DNA of 64,000 nt from Ponticaulis sp. GTDB taxonomy: Bacteria; Pseudomonadota; Alphaproteobacteria; Caulobacterales; Hyphomonadaceae. The stretch spans positions 1 to 64,000 of the forward strand of contig NZLU01000046.1 in the NCBI GenBank assembly GCA_002692725.1. Reading direction: 5' to 3'. Shown here piece by piece: positions 32,686 to 43,352 of this stretch. The notes beneath the pieces were generated by a model. The model saw only the letters and a list, made by a program, of their open reading frames with translations, searched no databases and was not told the DNA's origin. Made by a program: the position numbers and the translations under genes. The number at the start of each line of letters is the position of its first letter. Position 1 is the stretch's first letter.

Positions 32686-33699
32686 ATGCTTATCAAACGT
32701 CTTCCGGTCGAGACCAAAGTCAATTTCATGTCCGTGCGATATTTCGCCTTCGCACTCTCTGCGATTGCGCTTGTGGCGTCGATTGTTCTTGTCCCGCTTA
32801 AAGGGCTTAATTTCGGTATCGACTTTGCCGGCGGCCTGTTGGTGGAAATCACTCAGCCAGAGGGCGTCGAGGTTGGTGATGTTAGGGATTTGGCGACCGA
32901 GATTGGTCTGGAGGGGGTACAGGCAACGTCTGCCTCAAGTACCGGCACCGAACGACACGAAACCTTCGTGATCCGGGCGTCACTGCCCGAAGTGGAAGAA
33001 GTTGCCGAAGGAACTGCTGAAGAGGCTGAGTCTGATGGTGCAGTCGTCGACATGGACGAGACGCAGCGCCTGATTGAAGCGCTTGAAGCCGCCTATCCGA
33101 TCGGTGATGCTGAGGATCCGAACTGGGAAATTCTGCGTCGTGAGACAGTCGGGCCGAAAGTGTCTGGAGAACTCCTGAGAAATGGTGTTCTGGCGCTGGT
33201 TGTCTCGCTTGTCTTCATGCTGAGCTATATCTGGTTCCGCTTCCAGGCTGTGTTTTCAATTGGGGCCGTGATGGCGCTGGTTCATGACGTGGTTCTGACC
33301 ATCGGTGTTTTCTCACTTCTGCAAATTACATTCGATCTGACGACCATCGCTGCGCTTCTGACGATTATCGGTTACTCAATGAACGACACGGTTGTTGTGT
33401 ATGACCGCGTTCGTGAGGAATTGCGCCGGTATAAGAAGATGAAGCTGGTTGATGTCATCAATCTGTCGCTGAACCGGACACTTACGCGGACGACTCTGAC
33501 GTCTGGCACCACATTGCTGGCTCTGATCTCGATCTACGTTCTGGGTGGTGAAGTCCTACGCGGGTTCTCATTCGCACTGATCTGGGGTGTGATTATCGGT
33601 ACTTACTCGTCGATCTTCATCGCGTCTGCGCTCCTGCTCCACACAGGACTGAAAAGAGAGCCGGATAAGGTGAAAAGCGCGGAAGAAGCGTTCAGTTAA
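32686..33699 (+). CDS. secF: protein translocase subunit SecF
   Basis: SecF partners SecD. The 337-residue protein has the GLNFGIDFAGG motif after the first span, the VGPKVSGELLRNG periplasmic segment, and spans with MLSYIWFRFQ and YSMNDTVVVYDRVREE. An acidic insertion (about 100-120, EVEEVAEGTAEEAESDG) lies in the periplasmic part. It starts 11 bp after secD, and a strong terminator follows. Confidence 0.96.
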   Translation: MLIKRLPVETKVNFMSVRYFAFALSAIALVASIVLVPLKGLNFGIDFAGGLLVEITQPEGVEVGDVRDLATEIGLEGVQATSASSTGTERHETFVIRASLPEVEEVAEGTAEEAESDGAVVDMDETQRLIEALEAAYPIGDAEDPNWEILRRETVGPKVSGELLRNGVLALVVSLVFMLSYIWFRFQAVFSIGAVMALVHDVVLTIGVFSLLQITFDLTTIAALLTIIGYSMNDTVVVYDRVREELRRYKKMKLVDVINLSLNRTLTRTTLTSGTTLLALISIYVLGGEVLRGFSFALIWGVIIGTYSSIFIASALLLHTGLKREPDKVKSAEEAFS

Positions 33700-33735
33700 T
33701 CTCAACTCTCATCGTCATGATGCAAAACATTAGAA

Positions 33736-33770
33736 AACCCCGGCAATCGCTTGCCGGGGTTTGGATTTTT
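33736..33770. terminator. bidirectional rho-independent terminator between secF and sodB
   Basis: AACCCCGGCAA (33736-33746) and TTGCCGGGGTT (33751-33761) form a perfect 11-bp stem with a TCGC loop. It has T-rich tails on both strands (TTTGGATTTTT to the right, TTTTCTAATGTTTT to the left). It separates the convergent secF and sodB genes. Confidence 0.9.
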
Positions 33771-33787
33771 GTCGCTGTGTGTGCGAC

Positions 33788-34396
33788 TTAAGAGGCGTCT
33801 GTGAGGTTCTGGTTTGCGAAATCCCAGTTCACGAGCTCACCAAGGAAGGTCTCGATGTATTTCGGACGCGCATTCTGGAAATCCAGATAGTAAGCGTGTT
33901 CCCAGACATCCATGGTCAGCAGCGGCGTCACGCCGTCTTCTGTCAGAGGTGTTTCAGCGTTTGGTGTTTTGCGAACAGCAAGTTTGCCGTCTTTATCCAG
34001 CACCAGCCATGCCCAGCCAGAACCGAACTGCGTCGCGCCAGCCGTAGAGAAGGCTTCTTTGAAGGCATCATAAGACCCGAAATCGCGATCAATCATTTCA
34101 GCGATTTTGCCGGTCGGCGCGCCACCGCCAGCTGGTTTCATGGAGTGCCAATAAAATGTATGGTTCCAGACCTGAGCGGCGTTATTGAAAACTCCGGCTT
34201 TGGAGGCGTCGCCTGCGGCGTCCATAATGACTTCTTCGAGAGACGCATCGGCCATCGGGCCGCCCTCAATCATTTTATTGAGATTGGTGACATACGCCTG
34301 ATGGTGCTTGCCATAATGGAAGTTCAGTGTCTCTTCGGAAATATGTGGTTGAAGGGCATCGCGTGAATAGGGAAGGCTTGGTAGATCAAAAGCCAT
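33788..34396 (-). CDS. sodB: superoxide dismutase (Fe type)
   Basis: This iron superoxide dismutase has 202 residues from ATG 34396, with GAGGAGTT upstream. Metal ligands lie in LNFHYGKHH (His), NHTFYWHSM (His) and MDVWEHAYYLDF (Asp, His). GSGWAWLV is the family segment between them. The pattern AQVWNHTFYW suits the iron form. It is divergent from the phytoene synthase-like gene with a 68-bp gap. Confidence 0.95.
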   Translation of the reverse strand: MAFDLPSLPYSRDALQPHISEETLNFHYGKHHQAYVTNLNKMIEGGPMADASLEEVIMDAAGDASKAGVFNNAAQVWNHTFYWHSMKPAGGGAPTGKIAEMIDRDFGSYDAFKEAFSTAGATQFGSGWAWLVLDKDGKLAVRKTPNAETPLTEDGVTPLLTMDVWEHAYYLDFQNARPKYIETFLGELVNWDFANQNLTDAS

Positions 34397-34464
34397 GAAT
34401 AACTCCTCGTTAGTATGTCCATTAGGCGCAAGCACGTGTGTGCCCCCGCTATATTGTATGCATC

Positions 34465-35175
34465 ATGTCTGACACCAAGCATTTCAGTCGAGAAAATTTG
34501 ATCCGCGCACAAAGTCTTGCCAAACAACACCATGAACCGCTTTGGCTAGGGAGCCGGTTCCTCGATGCGGCATTCCGCCGTCAGGTTGAGGCCGTTCTGG
34601 CGCTCGATGGCGAGTTGTTGCGTATTGCATCAATGGTCACTGAGCCGGCCATCGGACAAATTCGCTATCAATGGTGGCTCGATCAGTTGGATCGGGTGGA
34701 GCAGTCGCCTGAAGCAGAATTGCCGGGTGATGCGTTTTTGTTGTCGCTGATTTGTCTGCCGGATGAAAAGGGTGGCCTCATCAGGCACGTACGGGCGTTG
34801 ATCGATGCGAGAGAGGGCGTGTTTCTGTCCGAACTGGACAAGGCCGCCGGGCATGAAAGGCTTTTTCATGTGTTGTTATCGGTTGTGAAGCCTGAGTTTT
34901 CATCCGGTGACTTATCCCATCAACTTGGTTCGCTCTATTCTTTGACAGATGGCGCGTCTGCATCGTCTGAAACATTGAAAGCGCTTGCTGAGGATCTGGC
35001 GCACCTGCCGGAAGACATCTGGCCCATTGTCTGTGTTTTCGCGCTGATCCCTGAATGGGCGAGACAGAGACAAACCTCTCCCATCCGAAAACGCTGGATC
35101 ATCTGGAAAAGTTTTGTCTCTGGCGAAAAATCGCTCGGCAAAAAGCTGGTCAGACTTGCCAGGAACTGGGGTTAG
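34465..35175 (+). CDS. squalene/phytoene synthase-like protein
   Basis: This 236-residue protein starts at ATG 34465 (an upstream GTG-type frame to 34438 is less likely). The segment [19 protein letters not shown] is typical of the squalene/phytoene synthase fold, especially the small NDUFAF6-like branch. The second Asp-rich motif is not obvious, and the protein is shorter than real phytoene synthases (about 300), so prenyl condensation is doubtful. Its distance from secF is normal for Alphaproteobacteria. It overlaps the convergent trmFO by 4 bp. Confidence 0.7.
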   Translation: MSDTKHFSRENLIRAQSLAKQHHEPLWLGSRFLDAAFRRQVEAVLALDGELLRIASMVTEPAIGQIRYQWWLDQLDRVEQSPEAELPGDAFLLSLICLPDEKGGLIRHVRALIDAREGVFLSELDKAAGHERLFHVLLSVVKPEFSSGDLSHQLGSLYSLTDGASASSETLKALAEDLAHLPEDIWPIVCVFALIPEWARQRQTSPIRKRWIIWKSFVSGEKSLGKKLVRLARNWG

Positions 35176-36578
35176 CCAACCGGGGCCTCAGTCCTTGAAC
35201 TGGCTAGCCAGTCTTCTAGGTCGCGCAAGGCACGACGCGACATTTCAAGCTTGCGGGCTTTGCCCTTTTCTTTGCCGCGTAGTCGCTTGCCATCTTCCGA
35301 ACGTGTCGGATTGGTTTCGAGGGCTGGGAAAAGACCGAAATTCACATTCATAGGCTGGAACGTGCCACCGGCCGCGAGATGCCCGCCTGTTATGTGCTCC
35401 AGCAGTGCACCTAGTGCAGTTGTCGGTGGTGGTGGGGTGATCGGACGCCCCAGGCGCTCATAAGCAGCAAAGCGGCCCGCAAGCAGACCCATGGCCTGAC
35501 TTTCGACATAACCTTCAACGCCTGTCACCTGACCTGCAAATCGCAATCGAGGCAGTTTCTGCAGGCGGAGTTGTTTGTCGAGGAGTTTCGGAGAATTGAG
35601 GAAGGTGTTGCGGTGAATGCCGCCTAACCGGTGGAAGACTGCGTTCTCCAGCCCTGGAATGGTTCTGAAGATTTCTGACTGGGCTCCGTATTTCAGCTTG
35701 GTCTGGAAACCGACCATATTCCAAAGGGTGCCCAGGGCATTATCCTGCCGGAGCTGGATAATGGCGTGGGGTTTGACGTCCGGGTCACGTGGATTTGTCA
35801 GTCCGACTGGTTTCAGCGGTCCAAACCGAAGCGTCTCACGTCCGCGCTCAGCCATGACTTCAATCGGAAGACATCCTTCAAAATAAGGTGTGTCTTTCTC
35901 CCAATTTTTGAATTCCGTTTTTTCGCCTTCGAGCAGTGCGTCAATGAACGCGTTATACTGCGCTTCTGTCATCGGGCAGTTGATATAGGCTGCCGTGTCG
36001 CCCTGCGGACCGGGTTTGTCATATCTCGACTGGCGCCAGGCCACATCCATATTGATGGACTCAAATTCGATGATCGGCGCGATGGCATCGAAGAAGGCCA
36101 GATCGTCTTCATCGGTCAGTGAACCAATTGCATGAGCGAGCGCGTCCGACGTCAACGGCCCGGTTGCGATGATGACGGAGGACCAGTCTTCCGGCGGAAT
36201 ATCCGGCACCTCTTCGCGGCGGATTTCAACAAGCGGATGGGCAGCCAGTCTGTCCGTAACCGCCGCTGAAAAGCCATCACGGTCAACGGCAAGGGCAGAT
36301 CCTGCGGGCACCTGATGTTCGGCAGCGGTCCGGATCAGCAGGCCGTCACAGCGGCGCATCTCTTCGTGAAGCAGGCCGACGGCATTGTATTCGTGATCAT
36401 CAGACCGGAATGAGTTCGAGCAGACCAGCTCAGCGAGATGGTCCGTCTGATGCGCTGGCGTGCCTTTGACGCCGCGCATTTCGTGAAGAATAACGGGCAC
36501 ACCGAGTGATGCTGCCTGCCAGGCGGCCTCACTGCCAGCCATGCCGCCGCCAATAATGTGGATAGGTTCAATTGTCAT
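35172..36578 (-). CDS. trmFO: FADH2-dependent tRNA m5U54 methyltransferase
   Basis: TrmFO makes 5-methyluridine at position 54 of tRNA using methylenetetrahydrofolate and FADH2. The 468-residue protein has the FAD-binding N-terminus [27 protein letters not shown] with the conserved Cys, and the family C-terminus with [18 protein letters not shown]. The [11 protein letters not shown] segment and Lys/Arg-rich tail are present. Confidence 0.96.
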   Translation of the reverse strand: MTIEPIHIIGGGMAGSEAAWQAASLGVPVILHEMRGVKGTPAHQTDHLAELVCSNSFRSDDHEYNAVGLLHEEMRRCDGLLIRTAAEHQVPAGSALAVDRDGFSAAVTDRLAAHPLVEIRREEVPDIPPEDWSSVIIATGPLTSDALAHAIGSLTDEDDLAFFDAIAPIIEFESINMDVAWRQSRYDKPGPQGDTAAYINCPMTEAQYNAFIDALLEGEKTEFKNWEKDTPYFEGCLPIEVMAERGRETLRFGPLKPVGLTNPRDPDVKPHAIIQLRQDNALGTLWNMVGFQTKLKYGAQSEIFRTIPGLENAVFHRLGGIHRNTFLNSPKLLDKQLRLQKLPRLRFAGQVTGVEGYVESQAMGLLAGRFAAYERLGRPITPPPPTTALGALLEHITGGHLAAGGTFQPMNVNFGLFPALETNPTRSEDGKRLRGKEKGKARKLEMSRRALRDLEDWLASSRTEAPVG

Positions 36579-36615
36579 CGGGCCAAGTTGGGGAATCTGA
36601 CCTGAAGGTCAACTG

Positions 36616-37449
36616 TCAAATATCGACCGATGTGACCGATTTGTGAGATCGGACGGCTTGTCTGGTCCAGTTATAGAGTTCAAGTCCCGGCCAGATCATC
36701 AGCTTGAAGAAATTGTGATTGGGTGAGCCTTCAAAGCCGAGTGGCACATTGCAAGGTCCGGGCACGCGATAGGTGCCGAACAGAACATCCCAGAACGAAA
36801 ACATATTGCCGTAATTTGTATTGTGTGCGGCTGGGTCGACGGCATGGTGCCATTGATGAAACCGGGGGGTCGCAAAGATTTTGACCAGCGGCCCAAGATG
36901 AATGTCGGCGTCAATGTGCACAAATCGATTGTAATAGGAATAGAGCAGGGCAAGCGCCGCAGATCCAACGCCTGGGAGGCCGAGCCAACTCAGTAGCAGC
37001 GTGTAGGTTGCCGTCATCATAAGAGATTCAATGACGTGTATACGCATGGATGTGGTGTGATTCATGTCCGGGTCAGAGTGGTGAACCGCATGGATCGACC
37101 AGAAGCCGCGCTGATGCAGAAGACGATGCAGCCAGTAGTCGCAGAAATCATGCGTTATCACCGCAAGAATGACGATCAGAGCCAGCGGCGCAAACGACCA
37201 GAACTCCACCGGAATATGGGGGATACCGAGCGCTTCATAGCCGGAGCGAAAGCCCTCATTTAGAATGTAAACCACCGGAGCGATCATCATGTGCGTGACG
37301 CTCATCGCCAGATTTGTGAAACCACTGGTTTTTACGCCGCGGCTCCATTTGAGTGCCGCAAACCCTTTTTTCCAAACTGCGATCGCGGTCGAAAAGCAGA
37401 AAGGCAGAAGGTAAAACAGAATAGATGTGACCAGAACGTATTGGAACAT
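36616..37449 (-). CDS. sterol desaturase / fatty acid hydroxylase family membrane protein
   Basis: This integral membrane di-iron oxygenase has 277 residues. The three histidine boxes are clear: HRLLH (HX3H), HAVHH (HX2HH) and HQWHH (HX2HH), with further conserved His in FVHIDADIHLG. About four membrane segments surround them. These enzymes hydroxylate or desaturate lipids, sterols or carotenoids; the substrate cannot be told from sequence. It is a single gene, divergent from 37571. Confidence 0.87.
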   Translation of the reverse strand: MFQYVLVTSILFYLLPFCFSTAIAVWKKGFAALKWSRGVKTSGFTNLAMSVTHMMIAPVVYILNEGFRSGYEALGIPHIPVEFWSFAPLALIVILAVITHDFCDYWLHRLLHQRGFWSIHAVHHSDPDMNHTTSMRIHVIESLMMTATYTLLLSWLGLPGVGSAALALLYSYYNRFVHIDADIHLGPLVKIFATPRFHQWHHAVDPAAHNTNYGNMFSFWDVLFGTYRVPGPCNVPLGFEGSPNHNFFKLMIWPGLELYNWTRQAVRSHKSVTSVDI

Positions 37450-37570
37450 GACCCGACTCCGTTTCGGGAGTATCTGCGCTCTTGGTTTCGATTGGTTCTG
37501 CGAATTCGATTGAATTTGATCGATTGGCGCGCCAATTGAAGCGTCAGTGAATTACCTTTAGGACGATCTC

Positions 37571-38455
37571 ATGTCTCAACCCGGGAAGTTACCTATTTTG
37601 CAGGCGGCGAAGTATACTTGGCGCTTTACAGCGTCAGCGCTTCTTCCAACGCTTCCCGCCTATCTGGTTCGGGCACTCGTTTCGGCTGCGGCGGCAGCCG
37701 CGGCATTTTCTACGTTAAACGGTGGTGTACTTCCGCTCGATCTGATCGGTATGATTTTGAGTTTTGCCATCACCATGTCCTGTGTGGCGCTGACGCTCCG
37801 GCTTGCTTTGAATGGCGAGTTGTCTGGTCCGATCGGTCTGCAATTGTCCGCTGATGAATTCAGGCTTGGTCTCGCGCATTTGATCTATATTGCGTTGATT
37901 ATGTTTCTTGGCTTCATCGCTCTGGTGTTGGTGTTTATCATTCTGACGCCTGTCCTGGCCGTACTCCTGCCCGACACTGCGGCGGCCGCGGATGACCCTG
38001 AGGCCTATCGTCAGATTGTTGAAGTCTTTTTTACTCAGACATTTTCGGGTGTTCTTTTGTCCGTGCTCTTTCTCGTTCTGGTCTCTTTGCCCTTGCTTTA
38101 TTTGACTGCCCGCCTGATTGCATTTCCGGCCGCGACGTTGCAGCGCCAGAAAATCATGTTGTTCGAGACCTGGGGCTGGACCAAGGGGCATGTCATGCCG
38201 GTGATCGCCGCCATGTTGCTTGCGCTGGCTCCGCTTTGGTGTGTTTCAATGTTGGGTGTCTGGCTTGGCAGCCAGGTGACGGGAATTCCGATGTTTCCGG
38301 GGAATATTGCTGAGGCAGAAAGTGTGCTGACCCCGATGCTGGGCTTTGTGTTTGGCCTGATCACCGGCGTGTTCAGCATACCCTTCACAATCGCATCTGC
38401 GGGTCTGGCGGCCTTTATGTATCAGGGGTTCAATCCGGACGCAGAGCGCAATTAG
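37571..38455 (+). CDS. polytopic membrane protein of unknown function
   Basis: This 294-residue protein has about six hydrophobic segments: near 20-45, 55-80, 105-135, 155-185, 205-235 and 255-280. The first loop is alanine-rich (ALVSAAAAAAAFSTL). No catalytic motif is visible. The general layout, with a Trp-rich TWGWTKGH loop, resembles small integral membrane proteins annotated only as hypothetical in Alphaproteobacteria. It ends 4 bp inside the convergent next gene. Confidence 0.6.
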   Translation: MSQPGKLPILQAAKYTWRFTASALLPTLPAYLVRALVSAAAAAAAFSTLNGGVLPLDLIGMILSFAITMSCVALTLRLALNGELSGPIGLQLSADEFRLGLAHLIYIALIMFLGFIALVLVFIILTPVLAVLLPDTAAAADDPEAYRQIVEVFFTQTFSGVLLSVLFLVLVSLPLLYLTARLIAFPAATLQRQKIMLFETWGWTKGHVMPVIAAMLLALAPLWCVSMLGVWLGSQVTGIPMFPGNIAEAESVLTPMLGFVFGLITGVFSIPFTIASAGLAAFMYQGFNPDAERN

Positions 38456-39555
38456 ACCTGTTTCTTACGGACGCTCCAGATGAAGCCGTCATACCAGTAA
38501 TGCATGATCGTGACGGTGACGATCAGCGCGAAGACCATGTCCCAATCGGGTGAGGCGAAGAACTCCCAGACGCCATAAGCAAGCGTTGGCAGGAACAGGA
38601 TGGCACAGATCAGCCAGGGTCTCAGAACCGATGGCAAGCGATCCACCCGGAAGGTCGCTGACAATGACTTGCCTTCGCGTGCGTACAGAATACCGAAATA
38701 CTGAATGGCATGGAATAGATTCATTGCGGCGAATGCGATGGCGGCCGGGTTGAAGCCCCAGGCAATGACGGAGGCGACCGCGGTCGAGGCCATCAGAAGC
38801 ACTTTCTGCGGGCTGACCTTGTATCCCTGTCGCGAGAGCCGCCAGTAACCGATGAAATAGATCGCGACGCAGACGGCGCAGATGATAATGGTGATCCAGC
38901 GAACCAGACCCGCATGCGCTATGATCTCAGACGGAACTGAACTCAGCGCGTAAAAGCCGAGGTCTTCAAAACTGTGCAAATTGTCGAGATGGAAACCGAG
39001 CGTCACGCCAGCGCCAATTGGGCCAGCGTAAAGCACGAGATTCATCATGGAGTCGAGCAGCCGCCCGGCCTTGGCATCATTCCCGAGGCGCGAGTCATAA
39101 ATCCGGGACAGGCCGAAATTCTGCATTGCGCCGTGATAGACGTCCCAGACGACGGCGATGACGGTGACTATGACCAGGAGCCACATGCTGCTGGCCAGAG
39201 CGATGAAGACCAGCGCAGGGACAACCGTGAAACGGATCGGCCACTGGCGAAAGACGGTCTGGTTGACGTGGCTTCGGAAGACCACGGCGAGCAAATGTGC
39301 GGTTGTCAGAACACCTGCGAGGAAGCTGAGAACACCGTGTTCATAGTTGAACCAGGCGTTGGTATACCAAAGCGACGTATCCGACAGCGCCCAGAGGCCA
39401 AGCACACACCAAAGCGGCGTGAGATAGAACAACACCGCATCCCAGATGGGGCCGAGGATGCTTTTTTTCTTGTCGAACAGAGGCGTCAACCAGCCTGACA
39501 AGGTTGACTGAAACCCCGTCGATTGAGCGTGTCCATCGGTGTCGATTAAAGCCAT
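38452..39555 (-). CDS. histidine-rich polytopic membrane protein, unknown
   Basis: This 367-residue protein has about nine or ten membrane segments. Polar residues recur at span edges: TTAHLLAVVFRSH, WDVYHGAMQNFGLSRIYD, NLFHAIQYFG and IMHYWYDGFIWSVRK. Several intramembrane His together with Asp and Gln suggest metal or heme binding, somewhat as in membrane carotenoid oxygenases (Brp/Blh type), but I could not match a family. No signal peptide is visible. It lies 73 bp downstream of uvrA's end in the same orientation. Confidence 0.6.
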   Translation of the reverse strand: MALIDTDGHAQSTGFQSTLSGWLTPLFDKKKSILGPIWDAVLFYLTPLWCVLGLWALSDTSLWYTNAWFNYEHGVLSFLAGVLTTAHLLAVVFRSHVNQTVFRQWPIRFTVVPALVFIALASSMWLLVIVTVIAVVWDVYHGAMQNFGLSRIYDSRLGNDAKAGRLLDSMMNLVLYAGPIGAGVTLGFHLDNLHSFEDLGFYALSSVPSEIIAHAGLVRWITIIICAVCVAIYFIGYWRLSRQGYKVSPQKVLLMASTAVASVIAWGFNPAAIAFAAMNLFHAIQYFGILYAREGKSLSATFRVDRLPSVLRPWLICAILFLPTLAYGVWEFFASPDWDMVFALIVTVTIMHYWYDGFIWSVRKKQV

Positions 39556-39628
39556 TCTGCCCTCACTTCGTCAGGCGAAGTAGAGCAGAATGAGTTTAAT
39601 TTCGGCTTAGTTCACTCGGTTCAATTTG

Positions 39629-42589
39629 TCAGTCTGATACAGAGCTTTTGCTTTTCCTTTTGTCCGAACCAGCTGGTTTCGCTTTTTCCTGAGCTGCCGC
39701 GCTTCGTTGAGCTTTTGCGCGATTGGCGCGTCTTTCGTCCTGCCGTTCGAAGGTTTCCTTGAGGAAACGCCCGGTCCAGCTGCGCTCGACCTTTACAACG
39801 TCTTCCGGAGTTCCTGCAGCCACAAGCTCGCCGCCGCCATCGCCACCTTCAGGTCCGAGATCGAGGATCCAGTCCGCTGTCTTGATGACATCCAGATTGT
39901 GCTCGATCACAACGACGGTGTTTCCGTTGTCGACAAGTTCATGCAGCACTTCGAGCAGTTTACGAACATCTTCGAAGTGCAGACCCGTGGTCGGTTCATC
40001 AAGAATGTAGAGCGTGCGACCTGTGGCGCGCTTGGAGAGTTCCTTTGCCAGTTTGACGCGCTGCGCCTCACCGCCGGAGAGCGTGTTCGCCTGTTGGCCA
40101 ACTTTCAGATAAGACAGCCCAACACGGTTCAGCGTCTCCATCTTGTTTCGAATGCTTGGAACGGCTGAGAAAAAGCCTTCCGCTTCTTCGACGGTCATAT
40201 CGAGCACGTCAGAGATCGATTTGCCTTTGTAGAGGACTTCCAGCGTCTCGCGGTTATAGCGTTTGCCTTTACAGACATCGCAGGTGACATAGACATCTGG
40301 CAGGAAGTGCATCTCGATCTTGATGACGCCATCGCCCTGGCAGGCTTCGCAACGGCCTCCCTTCACATTGAAGGAGAAGCGGCCCGGTTTGTAGCCGCGT
40401 TGCTTGGCTTCGGGCAGGCCGGCAAACCAATCCCGGATCGGACCGAACGCACCGGTATAGGTGGCGGGGTTTGAGCGCGGGGTACGTCCAATCGGAGATT
40501 GGTCGATATCGATCACCTTGTCGAGATGCTGAAGGCCTTCAATGCCTTCATGCGGCGCAGGGATTGTCTGGGCTTTCATAAGCTTGCGAGACAAGGCTTT
40601 TTGCAGCGTTTCGATAATGAGGGTCGACTTGCCGCCGCCTGATACGCCCGTTACGCAAGTGAAGGTTGCAAGCGGAATATCGACGGAAACATTCTTGAGA
40701 TTGTTTCCGGTCGCGCCTTTCAGTGTGATGGATTTGGTTTTTTTGGTCCAGCGACGTCTTTCAGGAATGGCGATTTCCCGGGCACCGGACAAATACTGCC
40801 CGGTGAGACTGTCCGGGTGTTCGATAACTTCCTTCGGTGTTCCCTCCGCCACAATCTGTCCGCCATGTATGCCGGCAGCAGGACCCATATCAATGACATG
40901 GTCAGCGGTCAGGATAGCGTCTTCATCGTGTTCCACCACGATGACGGAGTTGCCGATGTCGCGGAGGCGCTTCAGTGTGCCGAGCAGGCGTTCATTATCC
41001 CGTTGGTGAAGGCCGATACTGGGCTCGTCCAACACATAAAGAACGCCCGTCAGGCCGGAGCCGATCTGGCTGGCCAGGCGAATGCGCTGGCTTTCGCCGC
41101 CAGAGAGTGTGCCGGAAGACCGCGAGAGGTTGAGATATTCAAGGCCGACATCATTCAGGAAGTTCAGACGATCATTGATCTCTTTGAGGATGCGGGAGGC
41201 AATCTCGATTTTCTGCTTGGTCAGATGCTGTTCGACCTGACCGAACCAGTCGAACGCGTCACGAATTGAGAAGCCAGTGGTATCGGAAATGTCGAGGCCA
41301 CCGATTTTGACAGCGAGGGCTTCCGGTTTCAGACGCTTACCATTGCAGGCCGGGCAGGGTTGAGCGGACTGAAACTTCGCGATTTCCTCGCGCACCCAAT
41401 TGCTGTCAGTCTCTCGCCAGCGCCGGTCCAGATTTGGAATGACGCCTTCAAACGCTTTTTTGACCTCATAGCGGCGCAGGCCATCATCATAAACGAACTG
41501 GACCTCTTTTCCGTCTGTCCCCATCAGAATGATATTCTGAACGGTATCGGGAAGATCGGTCCACTTGGTCGACATGCTGAAATCAAACGCCTTGGCGAGG
41601 GCTTGCAATGTTTGGGTCTGATAGGGAGAGGTCGACTTGGCCCAGGGGGCAATTGCGCCGTCATCCAGACTTTTGTCCCGTTCTGGAATGACCAGATCGG
41701 CGTCAATCTTCAACTGTTCGCCCAGGCCATCGCACGTCGGACAGGCGCCGAACGGATTATTGAACGAGAACAGGCGAGGTTCGATTTCCGGAATAGTGAA
41801 GCCTGAGACCGGGCAGGCAAAATTTGCCGAAAACAGAATGCGATCCGGGGCCTTGCCGTCTTCTGCGTCAGCATATTCTGCAACGGCAATTCCATTTGCG
41901 AGGTCGAGGGCTGCCTCAAAGCTCTCCGCGAGGCGCTGTTCCATACCGTCTCGAACCACGATCCGGTCAACGACCACATCGATGTCGTGCTTGTATTTTT
42001 TGTCGAGCGTTGGTGGATCTTCGAGGTCGTAGAATTCACCATCGACTTTGACTCGCTGATAGCCCTTTTTCAGAAGCTCGGCGAACTCCTTGCGGTATTC
42101 GCCTTTCCGTCCACGCACCATGGGGGCCAGCAAATAGAGTCGCGTTCCCTCTTCCAGCCCGAGCGTTCTGTCGACCATCTGGCTGACAGTCTGGCTTTCG
42201 ATCGGCAGACCCGTCGCGGGCGAATAGGGCGTTCCGACGCGCGCCCAGAGGAGGCGCATATAGTCATAGATTTCGGTGACGGTGCCGACCGTCGATCTGG
42301 GGTTACGGCTGGTGGTCTTTTGTTCGATAGAGATCGCGGGCGAGAGACCTTCAATGCTTTCCACATCAGGTTTCTGCATGAGTTCGAGAAACTGACGCGC
42401 ATAGGCCGACAGGCTTTCGACATAGCGCCGCTGGCCTTCTGCGTAGATGGTATCAAACGCAAGCGAGGATTTTCCCGAGCCGGACAGGCCCGTCATCACA
42501 ACCAGCTTGCCGCGCGGAATATCCACATTGATGTTTTTGAGATTGTGTTCCTTCGCTCCGCGAACGCGGATTTCGGTTAACTCACTCAT
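39629..42589 (-). CDS. uvrA: excinuclease ABC subunit UvrA
   Basis: UvrA is the damage-sensing ATPase of nucleotide excision repair. The 986-residue protein has two ABC halves: [15 protein letters not shown] (Walker A1), [12 protein letters not shown] (Walker A2), signatures [12 protein letters not shown] and [12 protein letters not shown]. The zinc finger of the second half (CEAC and CDVCKGKRY) is intact. In the first, CPVSG replaces one Cys by Ser. The last 40 residues are a basic Lys/Arg/Ala tail. A LexA box lies in the uvrA-ssb intergenic region, so SOS control is expected. Confidence 0.97.
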   Translation of the reverse strand: MSELTEIRVRGAKEHNLKNINVDIPRGKLVVMTGLSGSGKSSLAFDTIYAEGQRRYVESLSAYARQFLELMQKPDVESIEGLSPAISIEQKTTSRNPRSTVGTVTEIYDYMRLLWARVGTPYSPATGLPIESQTVSQMVDRTLGLEEGTRLYLLAPMVRGRKGEYRKEFAELLKKGYQRVKVDGEFYDLEDPPTLDKKYKHDIDVVVDRIVVRDGMEQRLAESFEAALDLANGIAVAEYADAEDGKAPDRILFSANFACPVSGFTIPEIEPRLFSFNNPFGACPTCDGLGEQLKIDADLVIPERDKSLDDGAIAPWAKSTSPYQTQTLQALAKAFDFSMSTKWTDLPDTVQNIILMGTDGKEVQFVYDDGLRRYEVKKAFEGVIPNLDRRWRETDSNWVREEIAKFQSAQPCPACNGKRLKPEALAVKIGGLDISDTTGFSIRDAFDWFGQVEQHLTKQKIEIASRILKEINDRLNFLNDVGLEYLNLSRSSGTLSGGESQRIRLASQIGSGLTGVLYVLDEPSIGLHQRDNERLLGTLKRLRDIGNSVIVVEHDEDAILTADHVIDMGPAAGIHGGQIVAEGTPKEVIEHPDSLTGQYLSGAREIAIPERRRWTKKTKSITLKGATGNNLKNVSVDIPLATFTCVTGVSGGGKSTLIIETLQKALSRKLMKAQTIPAPHEGIEGLQHLDKVIDIDQSPIGRTPRSNPATYTGAFGPIRDWFAGLPEAKQRGYKPGRFSFNVKGGRCEACQGDGVIKIEMHFLPDVYVTCDVCKGKRYNRETLEVLYKGKSISDVLDMTVEEAEGFFSAVPSIRNKMETLNRVGLSYLKVGQQANTLSGGEAQRVKLAKELSKRATGRTLYILDEPTTGLHFEDVRKLLEVLHELVDNGNTVVVIEHNLDVIKTADWILDLGPEGGDGGGELVAAGTPEDVVKVERSWTGRFLKETFERQDERRANRAKAQRSAAAQEKAKPAGSDKRKSKSSVSD

Positions 42590-42643
42590 CTTGTACTTCT
42601 GCCGTTCTGGAGGAAACTGAAACTAATACACATCGACTCGTTC

Positions 42644-42674
42644 TTGACATACAGAACAAAAAAGGAACATTTAT
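42644..42674 (+). promoter_or_regulatory. LexA (SOS) box and ssb promoter between uvrA and ssb
   Basis: GAAC-N7-GAAC (42654-42668) matches exactly the alphaproteobacterial LexA operator (GTTC-N7-GTTC on the other strand). It lies in the spacer of a promoter with TTGACA (42644-42649) and an AT-rich ATTTAT -10 near 42669-42674, reading toward ssb, and 65 bp from the uvrA start. Binding would block both divergent genes. Confidence 0.85.
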
Positions 42675-42782
42675 CAAGTTCGGTGAGTTGCTGCCAGAAA
42701 TTTGCAAGCCGGACTCGTGTTCCCCTCGCAATTTCGGTTAACGATACTGTTTTGGATTCGGATGTCAGAAAGGACAGACGCT

Positions 42783-43250
42783 ATGGCTGGTTCGGTAAAT
42801 AAAGTCATTCTGGTGGGGAACCTCGGACGTGACCCGGAAATACGATCCATGCCGAGTGGCGGATCAATCGCCAATCTGAGCGTGGCGACGTCTGAAAGCT
42901 GGCGTGACCGGAATTCGGGTGAGCGTAAGGAAAAGACAGAATGGCACCGGGTGGTCATTTTCTCTGAAGGCCTTGTGAAAATTGCTGAGCAGTATCTGCG
43001 CAAGGGATCTACGGTTTATATTGAAGGCCAGCTGGAAACCCGCAAATGGCAGGACCAGAACGGCCAGGACAAATATTCAACTGAAGTGGTGCTCCGGAAT
43101 TTCAACTCTACTCTGACCATGTTGGGTGGCCGTGACAGTCAGGGCGGCGGTGGCGGCCGCATGGATGATGGCGGTTATGGCGCGCCTCGGAAGATGGAAG
43201 GTCCGAAGCAGGACTTTTCACAGGATATGGATGACGAGATCCCGTTCTAG
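42783..43250 (+). CDS. ssb: single-stranded DNA-binding protein
   Basis: SSB coats single-stranded DNA in replication and repair. From ATG 42783, 8 bases after GAAAGGA, it has 155 residues. The OB fold opens with [17 protein letters not shown] and includes [21 protein letters not shown] glycine-rich linker (about 115-135) leads to the acidic tip DMDDEIPF that docks partners. The longer frame to 42702 would run through the promoter and is rejected. Confidence 0.96.
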   Translation: MAGSVNKVILVGNLGRDPEIRSMPSGGSIANLSVATSESWRDRNSGERKEKTEWHRVVIFSEGLVKIAEQYLRKGSTVYIEGQLETRKWQDQNGQDKYSTEVVLRNFNSTLTMLGGRDSQGGGGGRMDDGGYGAPRKMEGPKQDFSQDMDDEIPF

Positions 43251-43352
43251 ACCTGGCTGGCATGCTTTGCCATCTCGGTTGGGAATGCTAGTGTCTTTGT
43301 CCACTCATTGAGTCGCCTCAACGGCGGCATCCTCCTGCTTTAGAGAATAGTT

